Assembly (NCBI RefSeq): GCF_902859705.1
Contig: NZ_CADIJO010000003.1
Span: 248,001-312,000 of the forward strand
Source: Achromobacter deleyi
Lineage (GTDB): Bacteria > Pseudomonadota > Gammaproteobacteria > Burkholderiales > Burkholderiaceae_B
Direction: 5' to 3'
Length of the DNA stretch: 64,000 bases
Both the position numbers and the translations under genes were made by a program. Below are positions 24,000 through 34,024 of the stretch, piece after piece (positions within the stretch are counted from its first letter, which is position 1; each line of letters starts with the position of its first letter). The notes below the pieces were generated by a model. It had not been told where the DNA came from, ran no database searches, and saw only the letters and a program-made list of their open reading frames with translations.

Positions 24000-26900
24000 C
24001 TACGGCGCGTGCTCGCGCAGCGTGCTAATCATCTTCATATCCACTGGCCAGTGCTTTTCCTCCGGCGCAAACCGCTCGCGCAAATATTCGATCAAGTCCG
24101 CCACCTGCCGATCGTCCAGGCTGTCCTTGAAGCCGGGCATGTAGCCCAGCTCATCGTTGGCGGGCGCCTGGATGCCGTGCAGGATCACCTGGATCAGGTT
24201 GTCCGGCGTGGCGGCATGCAGATTGGTGTTCAGGCCCAGCAGCGGCTTGGCGCCGAACAGCGTGGGGCCGCTGCCTGCCTCGTGACAGGCGGCGCAGGCA
24301 TTCTGGTAGAGACGTTCGCCCTTGGCGTTGCGCACCTGGCCGGACAGGTCGGCAAAGGGGGCCGGCGGCGAAAGCGGGGCAGGCACGGCAACAACGGGCG
24401 CGGGTTCCGCAACCGCCTGAACCGCCGCCCCCGCGGGCCTGGGCAGATCCATCAAGTACGTCGCAATCGCCCGCACATCGCTCTCGGGCAGTTCCGCCAG
24501 CCCGTGGATCACGGGCGCCATCGGCCCCGCGGCCACGCCATGCCGGGGCGAATAGCCCGTGCGCAGGTATTGGGTCAGGCCTTCGCGGGTCCAGGGCAGC
24601 TTGCCGTCGGCCAGCCGGTTCAGCGGCGGCGCGGTCCAGCCTTCGGCCTCGCCGCCGGCCAGGTAATCCAGGCCGCCCTTTTCCGCACCCAGCGCATTGC
24701 GCGGCGAATGGCAGGCGGCGCAATGGCCGGCGCCCTGCACCAGGTAGGCGCCGCGGTTCCATTCAAGGCTGTAGTCGGGATCGGGCGTATACGGCGCGGC
24801 GTCGTGGAACAGCAGGTTCCAGCCGGCGATCATCGGGCGCAGGTTGTACGGAAACGCCAGCCGGGTCTCGGGCGGCGTGGATGCCACCGCCGGCTGCGAC
24901 ATCAGGTAGCCATACAGCGCCTGCATGTCGGCGTCGGTGAGCTTGGCGAAAGCCGTGTACGGAAACGCCGGGTACAACTGGCGGCCGTCCTGGTGAATGC
25001 CTTGCCGCATGGCGCGATCAAAGGCCGCAAATGACCAGCGGCCGATGCCGGTGTCGTGGTCCGGCGTGATGTTGGTGGAATACACCGTGCCGAAGGGCGT
25101 TTCCAGCGCAAAACCGCCGGCATTGGGCGCGCCGCCCGGCGCCGTATGGCAGACCACGCAATCGCCAGCCGCCGCCACCAGCCGGCCGCGCGCGATGGCC
25201 TGCGGGGAATACAGCGACACATCCGGCCCTGCCGTCAGCGGCAACGCCGGCTTGGCCGGCCACGCCATGACGGCCAGGCCCGCCAGCCCGGCCGCCGCGG
25301 CCGTGGCCCAGCCCCAGCTGCGGCGCCACAGTTTTCCCGCGGGCGCGGTCTCGCGTCCGGCCAGCGCCAGGCGCAGTTGTTCGGACCGGAACGGCGCCTG
25401 GCGCAAGCGCACGCCGGTAGCGTCCTGGATGGCATTGGCGATGGCGGCCGCGGCGGGCAGCGTCATCACACCGTCCAGCGCCAGGCGCCCCTGCGTCAAC
25501 GGGCCTACCGTGTTGGCGTCAAGGCCGGTCAGGTCGTTGCGCGCCTCGCGGGCGGTCAGCGCGTGGGTGGCCGACGCGGCCGAGTCTGGCACCGACGCTG
25601 CCGTCGCCCCCCAGTCGTCAAAGGCCGCGGGCGCGGCCAGCAGCCGCCGCGCATCTTCCAGGCATTGCGGCGCTTGATGCGTGATCTCTCGTTGCATCGG
25701 CGCGCCCTGCGCCGCTTGCAGATGCCGGCTGTCGTGGCCGGCCACCACGCGGGTCACTTCGATATGGCCGGTCTGCGGCTGCACGGCCACTTCGGCCACC
25801 CAGGCGCTCCACACCATCTGGTCGGCGCCCGTGTCATCCACACCCTGCGCCGCGGCGGTGGCGAAGCCGCGGCCCCACAAGCGGCCGTCGGCCCCCTGGG
25901 CCATGCCGCCGCCGATGACCGACGCCTGTTCGGCCACCTGCATGGCCAGATCGCGGCCCGGGCCTTCCGGCAAGTGCTGCAAGCGCCACGCCAGCGGGTC
26001 CGCGCCCCGGGCCAGCGCCTGCTCGTGCCACAGGCTTTCCTGTGCGAACACCTGCGCGGCATTCAGGTCGTGCACCCCGGCGTGCACGGGTGCCGACGCC
26101 GACCGGGGCGACTGCACGGCGAAATCGGTGCGTACCGTGGCCTGCGCGCTGGCCGAGGCGATGCTCGGCTGGCTCAGCAGGCGGGCCAGGCTGGGGCGCA
26201 CGGCCCAGGGCGCGTCCGCCACGAAACCCTGGTGTGCCGGTTGCCCACGCGGCATGTCCGGCGCGGCGACGGCGGCGCGCGCCACATCGGTTGGCATTGC
26301 CGGGGCAACGTCTGCGGCGTCACTGTTCGTGGGATCGATGACGGTCGCAGGCGCCGCCGCCTGCGCCACCCGCAACGCGAGTTCACCGCCCGCGACGGCC
26401 ACACACGCGACGCTCACCGGCCGGCCAATGGCCTGTGACAGCAGCGCCGCGTCCGCGGCGGCATCCAGCACGCTCAACGGATGCGGGGGCTGGCTGTCGC
26501 CGGCAGCCGCATCGTCATGCCACACCGTCAGGCCGATGACGGCTTCGGGACATTGCAGCAACTGGGCCAATTCGCGCCGAACCTGGCGCTGCACGTCCGG
26601 CGCGCAGGCCGGCACCCAAGCGCCCACGTGGCCGTTCAGGCACCAGACGGCGACGCGCGCAGCGGGATGATTGTCATCGGCCGGCACACGCCAGCGATAC
26701 GCATCCTCGTCGACGTCGCCCGCCGGAGCATGAACGGTCGGATTTCTGTCGGCGGCAAGCCAGACCGGATTCAAGCCGGCCACCGCCTGGCGCGCCTGCA
26801 ACGGCGACGCCGCGATCACGCCTGCAAAGTGCCCCTGGTGCACCACCGCCACCACGCCCGCCATCTTCCTGGCCCCCGCCAGGTCGATGCTGGCCAGGCC

Positions 26901-27032
26901 GCGCCCGCGATAACGCGCACCGTCCCAGGCCGCATCGGGGGCACGCAGGGCCAGGCCATGCAGCGTGTCGGGCGGCAACGTGGCGGGCAGGCCGCCCGAC
27001 AACGTCACCGAGGCGTGCAAGGGCTGATTCAT
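24000..27032 (-). CDS. nicB: Nicotinate dehydrogenase electron-transfer subunit: degenerate molybdopterin-like half fused to three cytochrome c domains
   Basis: Protein of 1010 residues. Residues 1-565 align in outline with molybdopterin subunits but are shortened and lack the expected motifs: there is no G-C/G-Y/F-G cofactor loop and no GxGE catalytic glutamate before LPAAAAIANAIQDATGVRLRQ. A membrane anchor is at about 573-592. Three haem-c sites follow: CVVCH at 625-629, CAACH at 771-775 and CAACH at 913-917, in the alcohol dehydrogenase cytochrome subunit layout. It would pass electrons from NicA to the respiratory chain. The Pseudomonas NicB is larger and has both functions. The start overlaps the nicA stop by four bases. 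The catalytic molybdopterin role is probably supplied by the separate gene at 31744. Confidence 0.85.
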   Translation of the reverse strand: MNQPLHASVTLSGGLPATLPPDTLHGLALRAPDAAWDGARYRGRGLASIDLAGARKMAGVVAVVHQGHFAGVIAASPLQARQAVAGLNPVWLAADRNPTVHAPAGDVDEDAYRWRVPADDNHPAARVAVWCLNGHVGAWVPACAPDVQRQVRRELAQLLQCPEAVIGLTVWHDDAAAGDSQPPHPLSVLDAAADAALLSQAIGRPVSVACVAVAGGELALRVAQAAAPATVIDPTNSDAADVAPAMPTDVARAAVAAPDMPRGQPAHQGFVADAPWAVRPSLARLLSQPSIASASAQATVRTDFAVQSPRSASAPVHAGVHDLNAAQVFAQESLWHEQALARGADPLAWRLQHLPEGPGRDLAMQVAEQASVIGGGMAQGADGRLWGRGFATAAAQGVDDTGADQMVWSAWVAEVAVQPQTGHIEVTRVVAGHDSRHLQAAQGAPMQREITHQAPQCLEDARRLLAAPAAFDDWGATAASVPDSAASATHALTAREARNDLTGLDANTVGPLTQGRLALDGVMTLPAAAAIANAIQDATGVRLRQAPFRSEQLRLALAGRETAPAGKLWRRSWGWATAAAAGLAGLAVMAWPAKPALPLTAGPDVSLYSPQAIARGRLVAAAGDCVVCHTAPGGAPNAGGFALETPFGTVYSTNITPDHDTGIGRWSFAAFDRAMRQGIHQDGRQLYPAFPYTAFAKLTDADMQALYGYLMSQPAVASTPPETRLAFPYNLRPMIAGWNLLFHDAAPYTPDPDYSLEWNRGAYLVQGAGHCAACHSPRNALGAEKGGLDYLAGGEAEGWTAPPLNRLADGKLPWTREGLTQYLRTGYSPRHGVAAGPMAPVIHGLAELPESDVRAIATYLMDLPRPAGAAVQAVAEPAPVVAVPAPLSPPAPFADLSGQVRNAKGERLYQNACAACHEAGSGPTLFGAKPLLGLNTNLHAATPDNLIQVILHGIQAPANDELGYMPGFKDSLDDRQVADLIEYLRERFAPEEKHWPVDMKMISTLREHAP

Positions 27033-27568
27033 GCCGCCCCGCCCGAGGTGCCGGCCGGCAGGGCCTTGGCCGCTTCCGCCTTCAATTGCACGGCCCGCCA
27101 TGCGGCCTGCATGATTTCCACATGCGTGCCGCAGCGGCACAGGTTGTGATGCAGTTCGCTGCGCAGGTCCGCTTCGGACGGCTGCGGATTGCGGCGCAGC
27201 AGCGCCTCGACCGTCATGATCATGCCGTTCAGGCAATAGCCGCACTGCGCCGCCTGGCAGTCGATGAACGCCTGCTGCGTGGGCCCGGGCTGCTCGCGCG
27301 TGCCCAGGCCTTCCAGCGTGGTCACTTGCCGCCCCTGCGCCGCCCGCACCGGAATCACGCAGGAACGCGCCGCCATGCCGTCGATCAATACCGTGCAGGC
27401 GCCGCATTCGCCCAGTCCGCAGCCGTACTTGGGGCCATTCAGTTCCAGATCGTTGCGCAGCACGTGCAGCAGCGCCGTGTCGGGCGCGGTCGGCACCTCG
27501 CAGGCGCGGCCATTGACCCGCAGGCGGATGGGCGAAACGGCACAGTCGGAATTGGCGGGGGTTCCCAT
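27029..27568 (-). CDS. nicA: Nicotinate dehydrogenase [2Fe-2S] subunit
   Basis: Ferredoxin-like small subunit of 179 residues of the molybdenum hydroxylase that turns nicotinate into 6-hydroxynicotinate. The N-terminal plant-type cluster ligands are in KYGCGLGECGACTVLIDG with a fourth Cys in ARSCVIPV. The C-terminal cluster ligands are in CQAAQCGYCLNGM and NLCRCGTH. The stop codon overlaps the start of the cytochrome fusion gene (ATGA). It lies 81 bp downstream of nicC on the same strand, with a strong hairpin in the gap. Confidence 0.94.
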   Translation of the reverse strand: MGTPANSDCAVSPIRLRVNGRACEVPTAPDTALLHVLRNDLELNGPKYGCGLGECGACTVLIDGMAARSCVIPVRAAQGRQVTTLEGLGTREQPGPTQQAFIDCQAAQCGYCLNGMIMTVEALLRRNPQPSEADLRSELHHNLCRCGTHVEIMQAAWRAVQLKAEAAKALPAGTSGGAA

Positions 27569-27610
27569 GGCTTGGCAGGTCTTCAGGGTGGCGGCGGGCG
27601 GCGGCTGCGC

Positions 27611-27640
27611 GGGTCGGGGAAAACGGTTTTCCCCGAACCC
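27611..27640 (-). other. Strong hairpin between nicC and nicA
   Basis: CGGGGAAAA and TTTTCCCCG pair perfectly around a 3-base loop, and the stem continues with GGGT/ACCC past a single bulge. It starts 9 bp past the nicC stop codon. There is no T-run after it on the transcribed strand. It may adjust nicC versus nicAB expression or protect the nicC message. Confidence 0.55.
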
Positions 27641-27649
27641 GTAAAAATA

Positions 27650-28834
<1,185 letters not shown>

Positions 28835-28836
28835 TT

Positions 28837-28850
28837 AGCCCGTACACGCT
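28837..28850. promoter_or_regulatory. Imperfect NicR-like site upstream of nicC
   Basis: AGCCCGTACACGCT is palindromic at 10 of 14 positions around GTAC and shares the AGC...GCT ends of the perfect palindrome at 28995. It lies 30-43 bp upstream of the nicC GTG start. Confidence 0.45.
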
Positions 28851-28994
28851 TTAATTTTCGGGTCAGGCAGAGAACCAGGTTAATCGTGCCCACATAGTGT
28901 TTACCCTTCCAAACTTGCACCAATAAAGGGCAAATTAGGTGAAAACCATGATGAAACTCATGTTGGCGATTCGATTCGATGCCTGCAAGAATAG

Positions 28995-29006
28995 AGCGTA
29001 TACGCT
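28995..29006. promoter_or_regulatory. Perfect palindromic operator between nicC and nicD, probable NicR/BpsR site
   Basis: AGCGTATACGCT is a 12-bp perfect palindrome in the AT-rich 262-bp region between the divergent nicC and nicD units, 64 bp before nicD. MarR repressors bind such sites. In known nic loci the repressor is released by 6-hydroxynicotinate. Confidence 0.65.
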
Positions 29007-29069
29007 GTTTTTCAATTAATCGAAAACCCTAGCCTGCTCAACATCCCAGCCCGCTTAACGAGGCCATCC

Positions 29070-29897
29070 ATGAATCCGCCCACCAGCACCTATCTCTACG
29101 GCGCCCACGTCCACGCCAACGGCATCCGCCAGCACTATCTGCGCTACGGCGGCGAACGCGCGGGCCGCGACGCGGTCATCGTCATTCCCGGCATCACCAG
29201 CCCCGCCGCCACCTGGGGCTTCGTCGCCGAACGCCTGGGCCGCCAGTTCGACACCTACGTGCTGGACGTGCGCGGCCGCGGCCTGACCTCATCCGGCCCC
29301 GACCTGGACTACGGCCTGGATGCGCAAGCCGCCGACGTCATCGCGCTGGCGCAGGCCCTGGGCCTGACGCGCTACGCGCTGGTCGGCCACTCCATGGGCG
29401 GGCGCATCGCCGTGCGCGCCGCCAGCCGGGCGCCGCAGGGGCTGACGCGCCAGGTCATCGTCGACCCGCCGGTGTCCGGCCCGGGCCGCCGCGCCTACCC
29501 CGCCAACCTGGCCTGGTACGTGGATTCCATCCGCCAGGCCACGCACGGCATGAGCGCGGAAGACATGCGCGCGTTCTGCCCCACCTGGACCGACGAACAG
29601 CGCGCCCTGCGGGCCCAGTGGCTGCACACCTGCTTCGAACCGGCCATCGTCCAGAGCTTCGAAGACTTCGGCCGCGACGACATCCACGCCAACCTGCCCG
29701 CCGTCACGGTGCCGCTGCTGCTCATGACCGCCGAGCGCGGCGGCGTGGTCGGCGATGACGACGTGGCCGAATGGCAGACCCTGGCGCCGCAGACCCAGCA
29801 CGTCCGGGTGCCCGATGCCGGCCACATGATTCCCTGGGACAACGAAGCCGGTTTCCATGCCGCCCTGGGCGACTTCCTGGGCGCCAAGGTGGCCTGA
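29070..29897 (+). CDS. nicD: N-formylmaleamate deformylase
   Basis: Alpha/beta hydrolase of 275 residues that splits N-formylmaleamate to maleamate and formate. The nucleophile elbow GHSMGG places Ser108; Asp132 (IVDPPV) and His252 (AGHMIPW) complete the triad. These three sit at a constant offset of seven from the published Pseudomonas NicD triad (Ser101, Asp125, His245). It is the first gene of the rightward nic unit and lies 41 bp upstream of nicX. Confidence 0.95.
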   Translation: MNPPTSTYLYGAHVHANGIRQHYLRYGGERAGRDAVIVIPGITSPAATWGFVAERLGRQFDTYVLDVRGRGLTSSGPDLDYGLDAQAADVIALAQALGLTRYALVGHSMGGRIAVRAASRAPQGLTRQVIVDPPVSGPGRRAYPANLAWYVDSIRQATHGMSAEDMRAFCPTWTDEQRALRAQWLHTCFEPAIVQSFEDFGRDDIHANLPAVTVPLLLMTAERGGVVGDDDVAEWQTLAPQTQHVRVPDAGHMIPWDNEAGFHAALGDFLGAKVA

Positions 29898-29938
29898 GGC
29901 CGCACCGCCCCATTCTTTCGCGACCCTAGGAGCACGCC

Positions 29939-31012
29939 ATGTCCGTGAGCGATACCGACCTGATCCACGCCTGGAAGCAGGTGCTGTCCCTTTCCCGGCT
30001 CGAACCCGGCCAGATCGTCACCGTGCTGACCGGCGCGGACACGCACCCGCAGACCCTGCGCTGCGCCATCGCCGCCGCCAGCGACATGCAGGCGCGCGTC
30101 AACCGGCTGGACCTGCCGCCCGTCAATGCCGAGAAATCGCTCAGCCGCGACTCGCTGGCCTACCTGGGCACCACGCCGCTGACCGGCAACCCGGCCGCCA
30201 TCGCCGCGCTCAAGGCCAGCGACCTGGTGCTGGACCTGATGACGCTGCTGTTCTCGCCCGAACAGCATGAAATCCTGCAGACGGGCACCAAGATCCTGCT
30301 GGCCATCGAGCCGCCGGAAGTGCTGTGCCGGCTGGTGCCCACCGAGGCCGACCGGGCCCGCGTGCAGGCCGCCGCCAAGGAAATCGAAGCGGCCAGCCAG
30401 ATGCGCATCACGTCCCGCGCCGGCACCGACCTGGTGTGCCGCCTGGGCGATTTTCCAGCGATCAGCGAATACGGCTTTGTCGACCAGCCCGGCCGCTGGG
30501 ACCACTGGCCCAGCGGCTTCGTGCTGACCTGGCCCGACGAAGGCGCAAGCCAGGGCCGCGTCGTGCTCGACCGCGGCGACATCCTGCTGCCCATGAAGGA
30601 CTACGTCACCGACCCCATCACGCTCAGCATCGAGAACGGCTACGTGGTCCGCATCGAAGGCGGCCTGCAGGCCGACCTGCTCAAGGAATACATGGCGTGC
30701 TACGAGGACCCCGAAGCCTACGCGGTCTCGCACATCGGCTGGGGCCTGCAACCCCGCGCGCACTGGTCGATGCTGGCCCACTACAACAAGGAAACCCACA
30801 TCGGCATGGATGCGCGCGCCTTCGAAGGCAACTTCCTGTGGTCGATGGGGCCCAACAACGAGGCCGGCGGCCACCGCACCACCGCATGCCATATCGACAT
30901 CCCGATGCGCCATTGCAGCGTTGCGCTCGATGGCCGCGCCGTCGTCATCGACGGCGTGGTGCAGGACGAAGCTGGCCTCTCGCGCGCCGCCCGCCGCAAG
31001 GAAACCCTATGA
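29939..31012 (+). CDS. nicX: 2,5-dihydroxypyridine 5,6-dioxygenase
   Basis: Iron(II)-dependent ring-opening dioxygenase of 357 residues that converts 2,5-dihydroxypyridine to N-formylmaleamate. It belongs to the M29-peptidase-like fold. The metal ligands reported for Pseudomonas NicX, His265, His318 and Asp320, are found here at identical positions (AVSHIGWG and TTACHIDIP). A ribosome binding site (TAGGAG) precedes the ATG. Its stop codon overlaps the nicF start by four bases. Confidence 0.96.
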   Translation: MSVSDTDLIHAWKQVLSLSRLEPGQIVTVLTGADTHPQTLRCAIAAASDMQARVNRLDLPPVNAEKSLSRDSLAYLGTTPLTGNPAAIAALKASDLVLDLMTLLFSPEQHEILQTGTKILLAIEPPEVLCRLVPTEADRARVQAAAKEIEAASQMRITSRAGTDLVCRLGDFPAISEYGFVDQPGRWDHWPSGFVLTWPDEGASQGRVVLDRGDILLPMKDYVTDPITLSIENGYVVRIEGGLQADLLKEYMACYEDPEAYAVSHIGWGLQPRAHWSMLAHYNKETHIGMDARAFEGNFLWSMGPNNEAGGHRTTACHIDIPMRHCSVALDGRAVVIDGVVQDEAGLSRAARRKETL

Positions 31013-31680
31013 CATCCACTTCCTCGACCCAGACCATTCCCGCCGACGGCGTTGCCGGTGATATCTCGGCCTATGCCCGCCAAGGCTTCGGCACGCCGCT
31101 GCCGTTGAAAGCGCCCTTCGGCCTGCTGATCATCGACTTCGTCAACGGTTTCGCCGACCCAGCCGTGTTCGGCGGCGGCAACATCCCCCCGGCGATTGCC
31201 CAGACCCGCCACCTGCTGGCTCATGCGCGCGAACAAGGCTGGCCGGTGGCGCACAGCCGCATCGTGTTCTCGGACGACGACGCTGACAGCAACATCTTCT
31301 GCCTGAAAGTGCCGGGCATGCTCACCCTGAAAGAAGACAGCCCGCACAGCGCCATCGTGCCCGAGCTGACGCCCGCCGCTGGCGAGTACGTGGTGCGCAA
31401 GAGCACGCCTTCCGCCTTCTTCGGCACCATGCTGGCGCCGTGGCTGGCGCAGCGCGGCGTGCAGACGCTGCTGGTGGCCGGCTGCGTCACCAGCGGCTGC
31501 GTGCGTGCCAGCGTGGTCGACGCCATGCAGTCAGGCTTCCGGCCGCTGGTCGTGTCCGACTGCTGCGGCGACCGCGCCCTGGGCCCGCACGAAAGCAACC
31601 TGTTCGACATGGCGCAGAAATACGCCGCGGTCATGCCGCTGGCCCAGGCGCTGGCCGACACACGCGCCGTGGCGGGTTGA
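31009..31680 (+). CDS. nicF: Maleamate amidohydrolase
   Basis: Isochorismatase-family hydrolase of 223 residues that turns maleamate into maleate and ammonia. The triad is Asp43 (IIDFVNGFAD), Lys131 (VVRKSTPSAF) and Cys164 (CVTSGCVRAS), each 14 residues after the positions given for Pseudomonas NicF. The start codon ATG at 31009 overlaps the nicX stop (ATGA). The next step, maleate to fumarate by NicE, has no gene in this window. Confidence 0.95.
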   Translation: MTSTSSTQTIPADGVAGDISAYARQGFGTPLPLKAPFGLLIIDFVNGFADPAVFGGGNIPPAIAQTRHLLAHAREQGWPVAHSRIVFSDDDADSNIFCLKVPGMLTLKEDSPHSAIVPELTPAAGEYVVRKSTPSAFFGTMLAPWLAQRGVQTLLVAGCVTSGCVRASVVDAMQSGFRPLVVSDCCGDRALGPHESNLFDMAQKYAAVMPLAQALADTRAVAG

Positions 31681-31743
31681 CCCCGATTCTGGCGCCCGCA
31701 ATTGTCGGCATAATCAGCCCCTGGCCCGGAACGTCGCCGCTTC

Positions 31744-34017
31744 ATGAACCTGCCCCAGCCCCACGCGCTGCACGCCGCCCTGCTCGAGCATCCCGATGCC
31801 TTGCTGGTGGTGCGCAAGCCGTCGGCCCCGCCCAAGCCCGCCCCCGGACAACCGGGGACGGCCTCCGATTACGTCCAGGACACGCCCGAGATCTTCGTAG
31901 CCGTGATCGCCCAGGACGCCCAGCCGGGCTGGCGCGCCGCCGCCTTCAATGGGCATGTGGACCTGGGCACGGGCATTCGTACTTCGCTGGCCCAGATAGT
32001 GGCGGAAGAACTCGAGGTGCCGCTGCCGCAGCTGGACATGGTGCTGGGGCACACCAGCGCCGTCCCCAACCAGGGACCGACCATCGCCAGCGCCAGCATC
32101 CAGATATCCGCCGTGCCGCTGCGCCGCGCCGCGGCCCAGGCGCGTGAACACCTGCTGACGCTGGCGGCCGGGCGCTGGGGCGTCAGCGCCGATGCGCTGT
32201 GTGCGCGCGACGGCGTGGTGCGCTTCGCGCAAGGCGACGACACGCGCACGCTGCACTACGGCGAGTTGCTGCGGGGCCAGCACGTGCGGCTGGAACTGGC
32301 CGCGCCCGACCAGCCCGTCAAGCTCAAGCCCGCCGCCGAATACCGTATCGTCGGCCAGGGCGCCGCCCGCGTGGACATCCCCGCCAAGGCCACCGGCGAA
32401 CTCAGTTTCGTGCACGACGTGCGCGTGCCGGGCATGCGCCACGGCCGCGTCATCCGCCCGCCGCATCCCGGCCGCGACGCGGGCGACTTCATCGGCCGCT
32501 GCCTGATCGACGTGGATCGCGCATCGGTCGCCCACCTGCCCGGCCATGTCCAGGTGGTGGTGCAAGGCGATTTCATCGGCGTGGTGGCCGATCGCGAAGA
32601 ACAGGCCATCGCCGCGATGCGGGCGCTGAAGGTGCGCTGGCACCCCGTACCGCCCGCGCCCGACCTGAGCGACCTGGCCCGGGCCATCCGCGCCAACCCG
32701 GCCCGCGCCCGCGTGCTGATCGACGACCCGGGCCTGGACGACGCCTGTACCGCCGCGGCGCACCGCCTTGAACGCCACTATGTCTGGCCGTACCAGATGC
32801 ATGCGTCCATCGGCCCGTCGTGCGCCGTGGCCGACTGCCGCGATGGCCGGCTGACGGTCTGGGCCGGCACCCAGAACCCGCACATGCTGCGCACCGACCT
32901 GGACCGCCTGGTGAAACTGGGCGAAGGCAACATCGACATCGTCCGCCTGGAAGCCGCCGGCTGCTATGGCCGCAACTGCGCCGACGATGTCTGCGCGGAC
33001 GCCGCCCTGCTGGCCATCGCAACGGGCACGCCGGTGCGCGTGCAACTGACCCGCGAGCAGGAACACCAGTGGGAACCCAAGGGCACGGGCCAGCTCATGG
33101 ACGTGGCCGCCGCCATCGATGCCGACGGCAACCTGCTGGCCTATGACTTCGGCGTGCGCTACCCGTCCAACGACGCGCCCCTGCTCGCCCTGTTGCTGAC
33201 GGGCGGCGTGTCCGGCGAGCCGCGCACCCTGGAAATGGGCGACCGCACCGCCGCGCCGCCCTACCGCTACGCGCATCGGCGCATCGTCTGCCACGACATG
33301 GCGCCGATCATGCGCGCATCCTGGCTGCGCGGCGTGTCGGCACTGCCCAACTCGTTCGCGCACGACTGCATGATCGACGAACTGGCCCACACGGCCGGCG
33401 AAGACCCCGTCGACTACCGCACCCGCCATCTGGACGACCGCCGCGCCGTCGACCTCATCGAGGCCACCGCTGCCCGCGCCGGCTGGCGCCGCCAAACGCC
33501 CGGCAGCCGCGGCCAGCCGGGCGCCGATGGCCTGCTGCACGGCCGCGGCGTGGCCTACGCCCGCTATGTGCACAGCAAATTCCCCGGCTTCGGCGCCGCC
33601 TGGGCCGCCTGGGTCATCGACCTGCGCGTGCACCCCGACAGCGGCCGCATCCGCATCGACCGTATCGTGGTCGGCCAGGACACCGGCATGGTGGTCAACC
33701 CCGACGGCGTGCGCCACCAGATCCACGGCAACATCAACCAGACGCTCAGCCGCTGCCTGCTTGAGAAGGTGGACTTCAACGAGGCCGGCGTGGCCAGCCG
33801 CGAATGGGGCGGCTACCCCATCATCGGCTTCAAGGACCTGCCGCCCATCGACGTGCTGCTGATGCCCCGCCAGGACGAACCGCCGATGGGCGCGGGCGAA
33901 TCCGCGTCGGTGCCAGGGCCAGCCGCCATCGCCAACGCCTTGTTCGATGCCACCGGCCGGCGCTTCTATGCCGCCCCCTTCACGCCCGACGCCGTGCGCG
34001 CCGTGCTCAACGCGTGA
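31744..34017 (+). CDS. nicB: Molybdopterin-binding catalytic subunit, xanthine dehydrogenase family, probable nicotinate dehydrogenase large subunit
   Basis: Protein of 757 residues with the full molybdenum hydroxylase layout. The C-Y-G-R cofactor loop is in RLEAAGCYGRNCADD near residue 405, the second loop is in PIMRASWLRGVSALPNSF near 525, and the catalytic glutamate is Glu719 in MGAGESASV just before PGPAAIANALFDATG. Its N-terminal part resembles the IorB/NicB branch. It has no signal peptide. It lies 63 bp after nicF and 7 bp before xdhC. Because the fusion protein at 24000 lacks these motifs, this is probably the catalytic partner of NicA. Another substrate in the same pathway remains possible. 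Confidence 0.88.
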   Translation: MNLPQPHALHAALLEHPDALLVVRKPSAPPKPAPGQPGTASDYVQDTPEIFVAVIAQDAQPGWRAAAFNGHVDLGTGIRTSLAQIVAEELEVPLPQLDMVLGHTSAVPNQGPTIASASIQISAVPLRRAAAQAREHLLTLAAGRWGVSADALCARDGVVRFAQGDDTRTLHYGELLRGQHVRLELAAPDQPVKLKPAAEYRIVGQGAARVDIPAKATGELSFVHDVRVPGMRHGRVIRPPHPGRDAGDFIGRCLIDVDRASVAHLPGHVQVVVQGDFIGVVADREEQAIAAMRALKVRWHPVPPAPDLSDLARAIRANPARARVLIDDPGLDDACTAAAHRLERHYVWPYQMHASIGPSCAVADCRDGRLTVWAGTQNPHMLRTDLDRLVKLGEGNIDIVRLEAAGCYGRNCADDVCADAALLAIATGTPVRVQLTREQEHQWEPKGTGQLMDVAAAIDADGNLLAYDFGVRYPSNDAPLLALLLTGGVSGEPRTLEMGDRTAAPPYRYAHRRIVCHDMAPIMRASWLRGVSALPNSFAHDCMIDELAHTAGEDPVDYRTRHLDDRRAVDLIEATAARAGWRRQTPGSRGQPGADGLLHGRGVAYARYVHSKFPGFGAAWAAWVIDLRVHPDSGRIRIDRIVVGQDTGMVVNPDGVRHQIHGNINQTLSRCLLEKVDFNEAGVASREWGGYPIIGFKDLPPIDVLLMPRQDEPPMGAGESASVPGPAAIANALFDATGRRFYAAPFTPDAVRAVLNA

Positions 34018-34024
34018 GACGACG

